From Desulfacinum hydrothermale DSM 13146 (GTDB lineage Bacteria > Desulfobacterota > Syntrophobacteria > Syntrophobacterales > DSM-9756), in contig NZ_FWXF01000022.1 in the NCBI RefSeq assembly GCF_900176285.1, positions 1 to 48,068 on the forward strand: DNA of 48,068 nt, given 5' to 3'. Below the pieces are notes generated by a model. It was not told where the DNA came from. It worked only from the letters and a program-made list of their open reading frames with translations, and did no database searches. This document shows, piece by piece, positions 33,167-41,944 of this stretch (within the stretch, counting starts at the first letter, position 1; the number at the start of each line of letters is the position of its first letter). A program made the translations under genes and the position numbers.

Positions 33167-34211
33167 ATGAACCGAACCACCCAGGCCTATCTGGCCGTCT
33201 CCGGTGCCGTCACCTTCTGGGGGATCTCATTTGTGGCCACCAAGGTGGCCCTTCGGGCATTTCCCCCCCTACAGCATGCTCACCGCGCGCTTTGTCCTGG
33301 CGGCCGTCCTGCTGGGTGGCCTGTGGATGGCGCGATCCAGGGAGCGGATCCAGCTTCGGGACGCGGGACTTTTCGTGCTTCTGGGCATCATGCAGCCCGG
33401 ACTCTATTTCGTGTGCGAAACGGAGGGCCTGCTGCGCACCAGCGCCTCCGTGGCATCGCTTATCATCGCCAGTATCCCCGTCTTTGTGGCGGTTCTGGCC
33501 TCCATCTTCCTCCGAGAACGCATCTCGACCCGTGGAGCGGTGGGGATCGGGCTCACTCTTGTGGGAGTGGCCCTGCTGGTCAAAAACGGTTCCGAGGCCC
33601 CTGGGGCGGTTGTCTCCTCATTGGCAGGAAACCTTTTGGTCCTGGGCGCCGCCCTGTGCGCCTCCATCTACACCATCGTCAGCCGCTCCTTGGGTGCGCG
33701 CTACGGGTCGCTGACCGTGACCACCCTCCAGGCCTTCTGCGCCCTTCTCTTTTTCCTTCCCTTCGCGGTCGCGGAATGGGACGGCCGGTGGATAAAAGGT
33801 GTTTCCACGGAAGCCCTGGCGGCTGTGATCTTCTTGGGGCTTTTTGCCAGCCTTCTCGCTTTTCTCCTCTACAACCAAGGGCTTCGCTCCCTTCCGGCGT
33901 CCACCGTGTCCGTCTTCATCAATCTCATCCCGGTGGTGACCGTTCTGACCGCCTTCGTCGTGCTGGGAGAGCGGCTGTCGGTGGGGCAGATCGGCGGAGG
34001 ATGCCTGGTGGTTGCCGGTGTCGTGTTGAGCTCACGGGGTCGCCAAACCGCCACCGGCCGGGGACGGGCGAAGGAGTGGCTGAAGGCCGTGTCAAAGCGC
34101 GGGACTGCGTACAGGGGCCTTGCCCTGGGTGCTGCGGAGCAGCACATAGAAGGCGCCGCCGCCCCCGTCCCAGGTGCGGGCGGTGGCAAAGGCGAGCACG
34201 AGCCGCTTTAG
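33167..34211 (+). pseudogene. EamA/DMT-family transporter, frameshifted at a C7 run
   Basis: Two EamA halves with about ten membrane segments, an inner-membrane exporter of metabolites. The N terminus MNRTTQAYLAVSGAVTFWG, with FVATKVALRAFPP, is read in one frame from the ATG at 33167 (AGGGAG site). From the C7 run at 33263-33269 the protein continues one frame over (YSMLTARFVLAAVLL ... ASLLAFLLYNQGLRSLPAS). Removing one C restores a 347-residue protein. It could be a sequencing error, a phase-variable tract or a real mutation. The C-terminal tail after VVLSSRG lacks family character and runs 120 nt into the convergent Smr gene. Confidence 0.8.
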
Positions 34212-34871
34212 GGGCGCTTGGGTGAACCATTGAACCAGAACCCGCTTGAGAACGGGTTCCTTGCCCTTGGAATTCAGCCCCCGGCCGCAGATCAGCAAAA
34301 CACAGCGCAATCCCCGCATGTGACTTTCCTGAATGAAACGGATGACGCCGTCCCGGGCTTCGTGGCGGTTCAATCCATGGAGATCCAGGTGGTCCTGGTA
34401 GCTGAAGTCCCCGTTTCGGAGTCGGTTGAGGACGGCGGGCGGCAGCCCCACCACGGCGCCGTCCAGGTACTCGTCGGATAAGGTGAGTTCAAAACGGCAT
34501 TGGCCGCGGACCAGTTCGCCCAGGTGCCGGAGGACCTCCTCGTCTTCCGCCTCCGCAAAGCGGGGGAAACTCGACGGCCCGCGCGTTCGGGGCACGCGGC
34601 GGCGCTCTTGAGGATCCAGGGGCACCACGTCGGACATTTCATTGAGGAAGACTTCCTCCTCGGATAAGCTGTTGGATGTCCCATCAAGGGCTTTCAGCGG
34701 TTCCGGGGTAAGAAGGGATCGGCGCCGGGCTTTCTTCCGTTCCTTTCGGGCCCTGGCAATCTGTTGATCCAACTCGTGGAAAGGGGTATAGAAGCCCCTG
34801 GTTTGTGATCCGGAGGAAGGATGGGACCGGGGGGTGCGTCCGGGCGATGACACCTTTTTTCTTTTTCCCAT
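34092..34871 (-). CDS. Smr-domain protein
   Basis: 259 residues. The C-terminal Smr domain (about 165-250) shows LDLHGLNRHEARDGVIRFI, LICGRGLNSKG and a WFTQAPLKRLVLAFATA strand; the GRG/GxNS loop replaces the usual HGxGxHS. Smr domains nick DNA or cut RNA; the LDLHG acidic-His element is intact. Residues 1-150 are charged and low-complexity with a basic N terminus (MGKRKKVSSPGRTPR). The start is the ATG at 34871 with GGAG 8 nt upstream. It diverges from the RNase D gene with 58 bp between them. Confidence 0.85.
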   Translation of the reverse strand: MGKRKKVSSPGRTPRSHPSSGSQTRGFYTPFHELDQQIARARKERKKARRRSLLTPEPLKALDGTSNSLSEEEVFLNEMSDVVPLDPQERRRVPRTRGPSSFPRFAEAEDEEVLRHLGELVRGQCRFELTLSDEYLDGAVVGLPPAVLNRLRNGDFSYQDHLDLHGLNRHEARDGVIRFIQESHMRGLRCVLLICGRGLNSKGKEPVLKRVLVQWFTQAPLKRLVLAFATARTWDGGGGAFYVLLRSTQGKAPVRSPAL

Positions 34872-34929
34872 GGTTTCGCTCCATTTTCGATCTTGTGATA
34901 ACACAGCCTCCAATGACAGGAAACCGCTC

Positions 34930-35832
34930 ATGCGACCGTACATACTGATCGATTCCGACGACCAGCTTCAAAGCCTCATCCCGGACCTGCACCGTCACAG
35001 GCATGTGGCCGTGGATACGGAATCCAACGGCTACTACGCCTATTACGAAAGGGTCTGCCTGATCCAAATCTCCACATCGGACGACGACTATATTCTGGAT
35101 ACCCTGGCACTGCGATCCACGCACCTTCTGGGCGAAATCTTCCGGTCCCCCTCGGTGGAAAAGATTCTGCACGCCGCCGCCAATGACATCGGGTCCCTGA
35201 AACGGGACTATTCCTTTGAGTTCCAAAATGTCTTCGATACGGCTTTGGCTTGTAAGATATTGGGAGAAAAGCGGCTGGGGCTTGCGGGTATTCTGGCGGA
35301 TCGCTTCCAGGTGCAACTGGAGAAAAAATGGCAGCGCTGCGACTGGGGCAAACGACCGCTCAAACCGGAGCAACTCCATTACGCGCGCCTGGACACGCAC
35401 TTTCTCATTGCCCTGCGCCACCAACTCCACGAAGAACTGGTGGCCAAGGGGCTTGCGGAAGCGGCGCAGGAAGCCTTCCGGCGCGTCTGTCTGCAGGCCC
35501 CTCCCCGGGAACGCTTCCCGGAAGACGGATACCGACGGATCCGTGGCGTGCAGAGCCTCTCGCGGGAGGCCCTGCAGGTGCTGCAGGAGCTCTATGCCTT
35601 CCGGGACCGGGAAGCCCGGCGGCTGGATCGAGCCCCTTTTCGCGTCTTGTCCAATGAAGCGCTCCTTCGGCTGGCCAAGGCCATGCCCACCACCCAGGCC
35701 CAGTTGAACGAGATCAAAGCACTCTCCCGAAACTATCGCTCCGGCCGACCGGCGCGGCGCCTGCTTCAAGCCGTCCGCCGCGCCCTGGACTCCCCGCCCG
35801 CAACCCAGCATGCGGAGCGGGCTCTGCCCTGA
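34930..35832 (+). CDS. rnd: Ribonuclease D-type 3'-5' exonuclease with HRDC domain
   Basis: 300 residues, shorter than E. coli RNase D (375), with one HRDC domain. DEDDy residues are visible: VAVDTESN (D,E), AANDIGSLKRD (D) and HYARLDTHFL (Tyr-x3-Asp). The HRDC fold covers about 210-285 (ALQVLQELYAFRDREARRLD; VLSNEALLRLAKAMP). It trims tRNA precursors and other structured RNA. The ATG at 34930 follows AGGAAA; upstream in-frame codons lie inside the divergent Smr gene region. Confidence 0.92.
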   Translation: MRPYILIDSDDQLQSLIPDLHRHRHVAVDTESNGYYAYYERVCLIQISTSDDDYILDTLALRSTHLLGEIFRSPSVEKILHAAANDIGSLKRDYSFEFQNVFDTALACKILGEKRLGLAGILADRFQVQLEKKWQRCDWGKRPLKPEQLHYARLDTHFLIALRHQLHEELVAKGLAEAAQEAFRRVCLQAPPRERFPEDGYRRIRGVQSLSREALQVLQELYAFRDREARRLDRAPFRVLSNEALLRLAKAMPTTQAQLNEIKALSRNYRSGRPARRLLQAVRRALDSPPATQHAERALP

Positions 35833-35911
35833 GCCGGGACATACTCTACTGGAAAAGTAGGTAATGAACGACTAGATTGCAGGGCCTGAAAGCGGCGCAG
35901 GTGCGAAGCCG

Positions 35912-35924
35912 TAACGGTCCGTTA
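35912..35924. promoter_or_regulatory. 13-bp palindrome upstream of the YcaO-TPR gene
   Basis: TAACGGTCCGTTA is perfectly symmetrical around its central base and ends 20 nt before the YcaO ATG, between the RNase D stop and the ribosome site. Its position fits a repressor operator; no regulator is known. Confidence 0.35.
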
Positions 35925-35944
35925 TTGTGGAAGAAAGGAATGTT

Positions 35945-37699
35945 ATGGTTCCAGATGCCAGGATTCACATTCAAGACAGTTTCAAGTCCTTTCGTCACGA
36001 TCAGGAAAAAACGAGGCGGCCTGAGGAAACGGTTCAATGGGTTCGGGAGCGCTTGAAGTCCCTGAACATCCGCATTCTCGCCAAGACCATGAGGATCGAT
36101 ACGGGCCGGTTGGACATTCCCGTTTACATCAGCCTATGTGGTGAGGACGCCACGGCCTATACGGGAACCAAGAAGCAGATGGGAAAAGGCGCCACGGCGG
36201 CCCAGTCGGAGGCCAGCGCCGTCATGGAGCTCATGGAGCGGTTCAGCTTCTTTTCCTTCATCCACGGGGCGGACTTTCTGGAGGCACGGGCCTCGGATCT
36301 GGGCGCACACGCCGTGGACGCCTCCGTGCTCATGCGTTCCGTCTTCGACCGGCATACACCGGAGGAGAAGGCGCAGCGCTTTTTGGACCAATGTCCGCTC
36401 CGATGGGTTCCCGTGCGGAACCTGACGCGCGGTGTGGACCAGTGGGCTCCCATCGACTGGTTCTACCTCATCAACGAATACAACGGACCGGCGGCCGGAA
36501 ACACGCTGGAAGAGGCGATTTTGCAGGCTTTGTGCGAGGTGGTGGAGCGCCATGTGGGCTCGATCATTTCCCACGACGAACGGGTGACACCCGCCATCGA
36601 TCCCGAGAGTCTGACGGATCCGGCTTCCCGGGAGTTGGTGGACAAATTTCGCAAAAACGGAATCGAACTTTATCTGCGGGATTTTTCCCTGGATACGGGA
36701 ATCCCCACCGTGGGGGTACTGGCCTACGACCCGGCCACCTTTCCGGAAAAGAGCGAGATCGTCTTCACGGCCGGAACCACCTCTCACCCGGAAAAGTCCC
36801 TGTGCCGGGCGTTGACGGAAGTGGCCCAGCTGGCAGGTGATTTCGAAAATCGAACCACCTATCGTCCCACGCTCCCCAAATACCCGGACCTGGAGGCGGC
36901 GGCCTACCTGCGGCGAAACGACGGCGTGATCCCCATCGGAGCGCTGCCCGACATCAGCCACGACAACATGAAGGTGGAAATCGAGCGGGCTGTGGCCGCC
37001 CTTTCGCGAATCGGTTTGGAAGTGCTGGTGGTTAACGTCTCCCACCCCCAGCTGCAGGTGCCGGCCGTTTACGTGATGATCCCGGGGGCCCACTTCCTGG
37101 AACACACGCGCAACACGGACTTTCCGCAACACATGGCGCGCACGGTCCTTCGCGCCCTGGACGCTGCCCAGGCCTCCCGTCAGTTGGAGATCCTGGATGA
37201 GGTGTTCGGACCCCGGTTTGATCTCACCTTCTTTCGGGCACACAGCCTGGAAGCTCTGGGAAACCCGCACGAAGCGCTGAAGCTCTTTTCTCGCTCCCTG
37301 GAACAGGATCCCGATCCATCGGAACTGGCCAGCATCTATGTGCACATCGGTTCCTGTTACAAGGACCTGGGAGATTACCAACAGGCACTGGAGGCCCTGG
37401 AGAAGGCCGAATCCCACAACGGCCAGCTGAAAGAGATCTACAACCTGCGCGGATTCTGCTTCTATCAGCTCAAAGAGCATCATCGGGCCATCGAGGCCTT
37501 CGAACGGGCCATCGAGCTGGATCCCGGATCGGCCATCGACTATGCCAACATCGGTTCCAACTTGCGGGAACTGGGCCACATCCGCGAGGCCGTTCGCCTC
37601 TACAAGATGGCACTGGAGCTGGATCCAACCATTGATTTTGCCCGGCAGAACGTGGAACGCCTGGAACTGCAATTGGCTCAAGAGGCCTCCGGCAGCTAG
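35945..37699 (+). CDS. YcaO cyclodehydratase-like protein with C-terminal TPR domain
   Basis: 584 residues. The YcaO domain (about 30-400) has its ATP-binding acidic motifs: QSEASAVMELMER (Ser88-Glu89), NTLEEAILQALCEVVERH (Glu190, Gln194, Glu198, Glu201) and CRALTEVAQLAGDFENR. YcaO enzymes phosphorylate a peptide amide backbone, giving azolines or thioamides; some act in ribosomal protein S12 or McrA modification. The C-terminal 160 residues are about four TPRs (YKDLGDYQQALEALEKA, YQLKEHHRAIEAFERAIELD), a peptide-binding surface. The ATG at 35945 has AAAGGA 6 nt upstream; a GTG at 35927 is less likely. No TfuA or precursor-peptide gene was found nearby. The target is unknown. Confidence 0.88.
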   Translation: MVPDARIHIQDSFKSFRHDQEKTRRPEETVQWVRERLKSLNIRILAKTMRIDTGRLDIPVYISLCGEDATAYTGTKKQMGKGATAAQSEASAVMELMERFSFFSFIHGADFLEARASDLGAHAVDASVLMRSVFDRHTPEEKAQRFLDQCPLRWVPVRNLTRGVDQWAPIDWFYLINEYNGPAAGNTLEEAILQALCEVVERHVGSIISHDERVTPAIDPESLTDPASRELVDKFRKNGIELYLRDFSLDTGIPTVGVLAYDPATFPEKSEIVFTAGTTSHPEKSLCRALTEVAQLAGDFENRTTYRPTLPKYPDLEAAAYLRRNDGVIPIGALPDISHDNMKVEIERAVAALSRIGLEVLVVNVSHPQLQVPAVYVMIPGAHFLEHTRNTDFPQHMARTVLRALDAAQASRQLEILDEVFGPRFDLTFFRAHSLEALGNPHEALKLFSRSLEQDPDPSELASIYVHIGSCYKDLGDYQQALEALEKAESHNGQLKEIYNLRGFCFYQLKEHHRAIEAFERAIELDPGSAIDYANIGSNLRELGHIREAVRLYKMALELDPTIDFARQNVERLELQLAQEASGS

Positions 37700-37720
37700 G
37701 AGGCCGACGCCGAGGTTTTC
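37684..37720 (+). terminator. Possible terminator at the YcaO-TPR stop
   Basis: GGCCTCC (37684-37690), 8-nt loop, GGAGGCC (37699-37705), with TTTTCTT from about 37715. The stem overlaps the last codons. The gap to the T-run makes it a weak call. Confidence 0.4.
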
Positions 37721-38398
37721 TTCGCTTCAGGGCGTCTGGGCTTCCAGTCGTCGCCTCAGAGGCAGACAGAAAACCTTGGGGATGCATACATGGGTCCTGT
37801 CCAGAAGGGGCGCGTCGTGCATAACGTCCCTGCCGAAGTGATGATGATCATGGCAGGGACACGGCGTGGTTGAGACTCCGCCTGTTTTAGGTCTTACCTG
37901 AATCCGTGAGGCCCTTTGGGCCGTTTTGAGCGGTCCAACACTGGTCGGAAGAAAAGGGTCAACTCCATCCCAATTCCGTGCAGGCTCGTTGGATGGGCGG
38001 ATGGGATGGATCGCGCCTTTCGGCGCTCCTACAAGCGTCCGCACGGTGCATGGACCTTTTGCAGGAACGGCGAAAGCCGCGACAAGGTCATCTCGGAAGG
38101 CGGATTCGCCGGACCTATCGGACAAGATGCGCGCCTTGGATGGCGAAGGTTTGCTGATTTTGGGAAGGCAACCCAGACAGGGATGCGGGTACATCGGCGT
38201 CTGAAAACGTTCTCTGTCAGGCGGTACAACCCAACGCCGATGTGACATGGCGCCCATTCAAAGCTTGCTTCCCCCAATGGGGTGTTGCCATCTTCTATCC
38301 CATCGGTTGGGAAAAAAGGGGGGCAGGTCCATCTAGCTTCCGTGGCCGGATGAAGGCCCAATCTTTTCGCAAGTGAACGGTGGGAGCCCTTTCACGGC
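37721..38398. other. 680-bp gene-free stretch with repeats
   Basis: No reading frame has a ribosome site or recognisable product. It contains the REP-like pair at 38012-38083 and two loosely similar segments in opposite orientation (about 37730-37800 and 38165-38230) that may be remnants of one repeat. Otherwise nothing is seen. Confidence 0.45.
38012..38083. repeat. REP-like inverted pair, locus 2
   Basis: CGCGCCTTTCGGCGCTCCTA (38012-38031) and CAGGAACGGCGAAAGCCGCGAC (38062-38083) face each other with 30 bp between. They are the same two unit types as at 12562-12653: one with stem GGCGC/GCGCC, the other with GCGGC/GCCGC, both with GAAA loops. Confidence 0.6.
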
Positions 38399-41131
38399 TC
38401 ACGGCCGATGCTTGGGCCGGGGGGTGTCCAGGGGTAAGGCTCCCGCCGGATTGCGCGGAATGGTTCGCACGATCAAGCGCCCCGAAAAGAGCTCCTTGGC
38501 AAGGCGTCGAACCTCCTGGGCCGTCACCTTTCGGACCCTTTCTGGATACCGCTGGTCGTAGTCGAATCCCAACCCCAGCACCTCGTTGACAGCGGCGCTC
38601 TGTGCCCTGGACGGCAGACCCTCCAGGTCCAAGGCGTGCATGGTGATCACCATATCCTTGGCCCGCTCCAGCTCCTCCGGGCTGATCTCCTCTCGGGTGA
38701 CCTTTTCCAGGTTGGTGAGCACGATCTGCTCCACTCGCGGCGCGTTGTCCAGGGTGGTTTGCGTGATCACACCGAAGAACCCTCCGTTCAGCCCGTAGAA
38801 TGGGAAGCCGTGAACCACGTAGACCAGGTTGTTGGTGCCCCCCCTCAGGGCCTGGTGAAGGCGCCCGCCGGGATAGCCGATGCCGGAAAGCACAGCGTCC
38901 AGCACATCCAAGACGGGACGTCGCGGGTCGCGTAGGTCGAGGCCGTTGGTGCCCACGAAAAGCCCCACGGAGGTCTTGTCCGTCTGCTTTTCCAATGGGC
39001 GGGATGTTTGTAGCGGGTGGGTTTCCAGGGGCAGTTTCCGTGCCGGCGGCGTGGGCGCCGTCCAGGATCCCAAGACCTTTCGGATGCGTTTCAAGAGCCT
39101 TTCGGAGTCAAAATCTCCGTAGACCGCCAGCACGGCGGTTTGGGGCGTGACCATCTTGCGGTAGAAGGCCAGCACATCTTGGCGGGTGAAGGCCGACACG
39201 CTGTCCACGGTCCCCAATCGATCGTGGCCGTAGGGATGTTTGGAAAAGTAGGCTTTCTTGAAAAGGCGCACCAGTTCCATCTGCCAGTCTTCGTCCTGGC
39301 GTTGGATGGCCTGGAGGGTTTCGTGTTTTTTCTTTCGGATCTCTTCCCGGGGAAACGTGGGGTGGGTGATGACGTCGGCCAGGATGTCCAAGGCCAGGTT
39401 CACATCGGAGCTGAGAACCTGTGAGGTGACAAAATAGGTGTTGTTTTGCGATCCGGAGGCGATGTGTCCTCCCACCGCCTCCAGGGCCTGGGCGATTTCC
39501 AGCTTGTTGCGCTTCTTGGTCCCGGCGGTGAGAAGAGACGCCGTCAAGGCCGCCAGGCCTTCCTGACCCGGTTCTTCCAGCAGCAGGCCGCCGAGGCCGT
39601 AAAGCTGCAGGGTCGCCGTGGGCAGCCGGTGATCTTCCTGGAGCAGTACCCGCAGTCCGTTGGGAAGGCGGATGAGAGAGGGGCCCTTGGCCTGGCGGGC
39701 GGGGGGTGGCGGCGCCACCGCCGCGGATGCCTGGGGAGGCGAAGCCGGCACGATGGCGGCCACGGTCATGGCCTCTTCGGTGAGGTAACGGCGCGCCACT
39801 CGAAGGATGTCTTCACGGGTTACTTGGCGGATCCCATCCACGTAGTCTTCGTCGAAGTAAGGGTCGCCCGTGTCGAAATAGGAAGAGGCCAGCGAGGAGG
39901 CCATCTCCTCCGCCGTTTCCTTGGCGAAGACATGGTCGGCGATCACCTTCTTCTTGGCCTTTTCCAGTTCCTTCCGGGAAACCTTGTGCGATCGGACTGC
40001 TTCCAATTCTTCGTCAAGGCTCTGGAATACGCGCGGCCAATTGTCCGGCGGCAGGGTGAGAGAAACCACCCACTGGCCGGGAACGTACGCGGGTGTCCAA
40101 TTGAAGGCCCCCACGGACAAAACCAGGTTGTCCTTTTCCTTGAGCCGCTGATAGAGCCGGCTGGTTCGGCCGTCGCCCATGAGGATCGACAGCACGTCCA
40201 GAGCGTACAGATCTTCATGGGCCAGGGGCACAGAGCGGAAGCCCACCATGGCGTGGACCATGCGCGCCGACGGCATGGGCTTTTCCACCCAGCGCCGCCC
40301 CAGGGGCCTGGGTTCGGGGGGGAGCACCACCGGAGGGGCCTGGGCGCGGGGCACCTGGCCGATCTTATCGGCCACAAAGGCGATCACCTGGTCCGGATCC
40401 ACGGGGCCCGCCACCGCCACCACCATGTTCTGGGGTTGGTAGCGAGCCTGATAATAGGCTTGCAGTTGCTTGCGATTCACGCGGGCGAAAACATCTTCGT
40501 ATCCAATGACCGGGTGGCGAACGGGATGGACCCGGTAGGCCGTCTTCATGAAGAGCTTCCACAGCTCCCGCCCCGGCTCATTTTGCCCCATGCGGATTTC
40601 TTGCAAAATGACTGCCTTTTCCCGGGCCACTTCCTTGGGCGCCAGGGCACACTCGCTCACGTAGGACAAGAGAAGATCCAGGCTTTCCTTCCAGTGGGAA
40701 GCCGTGGTGGTGATGTAATAGACCGTACGATCATGACTGGTGTACGCGTTGGAGGCTCCGCCCAGGCGTTCCAGGCGCTGGCGCGCTTGCTCTTCACTGA
40801 AGGATCGAGTGGTCCCACCCGCCACCACGTGCTCCAGGTAGTGGGACAGCCCCGCCCCCATCTGAGCGCCTTCGTAGATGGAACCCGCCCTGACGTAGAC
40901 GCGGGAGGAAACCACCTGGGTGCCCGGAAGGGAACGCACCAACAAGGTGAGCCCGTTGGTGAAGACGGCAAAGGTGTCTCCGGGCTTGCTGTCCAGGAAA
41001 CGTTCCACCAAAGGATGGCTGGTTCGGTCGGGGGGATCGGGAGGCCTGTGGGCCTGGCAAGGAAGGGTGCCGAGCAGCAAAACGGCGAAGAAAAAGAAGA
41101 TCGCCAAGGGGAGAGCTGATCGTAAACGCAT
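38399..41131 (-). CDS. M16-family zinc peptidase, two-lobed
   Basis: 910 residues, a tandem of two M16 halves in one chain. A signal peptide (PLAIFFFFAVLLLGTLPCQA) places it in the periplasm or outer membrane; the Cys is preceded by Pro, so a lipobox is doubtful. The first half has the active-site HxxEH in GLSHYLEHVVAGGT (His97, Glu100, His101) and a downstream EKAVILQEIRMG glutamate. The second half (from about 500, LPNGLRVLLQEDHRLP) lacks HxxEH, as usual for the structural lobe. An Ala/Pro-rich linker (PPQASAAVAPPPPARQAKG) joins them. Such proteins degrade peptides in the envelope. No clear operon partner. Confidence 0.93.
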   Translation of the reverse strand: MRLRSALPLAIFFFFAVLLLGTLPCQAHRPPDPPDRTSHPLVERFLDSKPGDTFAVFTNGLTLLVRSLPGTQVVSSRVYVRAGSIYEGAQMGAGLSHYLEHVVAGGTTRSFSEEQARQRLERLGGASNAYTSHDRTVYYITTTASHWKESLDLLLSYVSECALAPKEVAREKAVILQEIRMGQNEPGRELWKLFMKTAYRVHPVRHPVIGYEDVFARVNRKQLQAYYQARYQPQNMVVAVAGPVDPDQVIAFVADKIGQVPRAQAPPVVLPPEPRPLGRRWVEKPMPSARMVHAMVGFRSVPLAHEDLYALDVLSILMGDGRTSRLYQRLKEKDNLVLSVGAFNWTPAYVPGQWVVSLTLPPDNWPRVFQSLDEELEAVRSHKVSRKELEKAKKKVIADHVFAKETAEEMASSLASSYFDTGDPYFDEDYVDGIRQVTREDILRVARRYLTEEAMTVAAIVPASPPQASAAVAPPPPARQAKGPSLIRLPNGLRVLLQEDHRLPTATLQLYGLGGLLLEEPGQEGLAALTASLLTAGTKKRNKLEIAQALEAVGGHIASGSQNNTYFVTSQVLSSDVNLALDILADVITHPTFPREEIRKKKHETLQAIQRQDEDWQMELVRLFKKAYFSKHPYGHDRLGTVDSVSAFTRQDVLAFYRKMVTPQTAVLAVYGDFDSERLLKRIRKVLGSWTAPTPPARKLPLETHPLQTSRPLEKQTDKTSVGLFVGTNGLDLRDPRRPVLDVLDAVLSGIGYPGGRLHQALRGGTNNLVYVVHGFPFYGLNGGFFGVITQTTLDNAPRVEQIVLTNLEKVTREEISPEELERAKDMVITMHALDLEGLPSRAQSAAVNEVLGLGFDYDQRYPERVRKVTAQEVRRLAKELFSGRLIVRTIPRNPAGALPLDTPRPKHRP

Positions 41132-41389
41132 GGGGTTTCACCTCGTGCCGGTACCGCGCCGGGGCATGACAAACCGGCCATGACGCGCCGCGCTTGGAAG
41201 AGCATTGGATGAAAGGGCCAGACCGCTTGGACCATGGCTCGCGGCTGCCATCACTCGGTTCTCACGGCTCATGACGGGTTCCACAACCCCGGCTCGCCAG
41301 ATCCAGCTGGGAGAGAAAAGATACGGACCGCGGAAAGAAAAGGCCCGGGCCGGGACGAGAGAGCACCGGGAAAAAGGGGCCAAGGCGGG

Positions 41390-41602
41390 TCAACGGGGCT
41401 CGTCTTGCATGGCCGCCAGCTCATCCAGGATCCACTGGATTTTGTCCTTGTCTTGCAAATCTTCGGGCTTTTCCTGTTCCACCCTCAGCAGGTCTTCCAA
41501 TTCCAGACGGCGGCGGTCGCGAAATCCGCCCACGTCTTTGCGGAAGTGGCGTTGGGCCATGTAGTGGGACTTTTCGTATTCCTTTTCCAACTCGTCGCTC
41601 AT
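41390..41602 (-). CDS. Small charged protein of unknown function
   Basis: 70 residues, very rich in Glu, Lys, Asp and Arg: MSDELEKEYEKSHYMAQRHF at the start, then a LELEDLLRVEQEKPEDLQD helix and a QWILDELAAMQ end. Probably entirely helical and cytoplasmic. AAAGGAG lies 11 nt before the ATG at 41602. A near-consensus promoter at 41701-41729 supports expression as a single gene with a leader of about 90 nt. I do not recognise the family. Confidence 0.6.
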   Translation of the reverse strand: MSDELEKEYEKSHYMAQRHFRKDVGGFRDRRRLELEDLLRVEQEKPEDLQDKDKIQWILDELAAMQDEPR

Positions 41603-41700
41603 GGATCCGCGCTCCTTTTTCGCCCGGCACGGAACGCGTGTGTGGGCGTCCCGTGCGGCCAGGTCTCTATGCATGTGTGTTCCATCGTATTGAAGTCAGA

Positions 41701-41729
41701 ACTGTAGGGATGCGGCCCGTTCCTGTCAA
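41701..41729 (-). promoter_or_regulatory. sigma-70 promoter of the 70-residue gene
   Basis: TTGACA (41729-41724), 17-nt spacer, TACAGT (41706-41701) on the minus strand, about 100 nt before the ATG at 41602. Confidence 0.65.
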
Positions 41730-41772
41730 GCTCCCATTGCCCCGCCCGGTGGGGCTCGCCCCCCTGTGCTCC

Positions 41773-41933
41773 CTGGGAGCCTGTCTGACAATGGCCCCTT
41801 GGCCTTTTGGGCCTTTCTGACAAATCCGATTCAAGTGTGGCATGTGATGTTTCTTGCGCTTTGTGGGGGGCGGCCTGCCCTGGCCGCACGGGTTCGCAGG
41901 GGGCAGCCTGGGCGTTCTCGGACAAGCTCCTGG
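41773..41933 (-). mobile_element. 161-bp MITE with ends like the flanking IS
   Basis: The left end CTGGGAGCCTGTCTGACAAT (41773-41792) matches the IS end at 47747-47766 at 17 of 20 positions. The right end, read inward as CCAGGAGCTTGTCCGAGAAC (41933-41914), matches the IS end at 309-290 at 18 of 20. The two non-identical ends (GACAA and GAGAA types) are in the same relative order as in the IS. Both edges carry CTGG where the IS has CTAG. There is no coding capacity. It looks like an internal-deletion derivative mobilised by an IS1182-type transposase. Confidence 0.7.
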
Positions 41934-41944
41934 GCCTTGGACCG

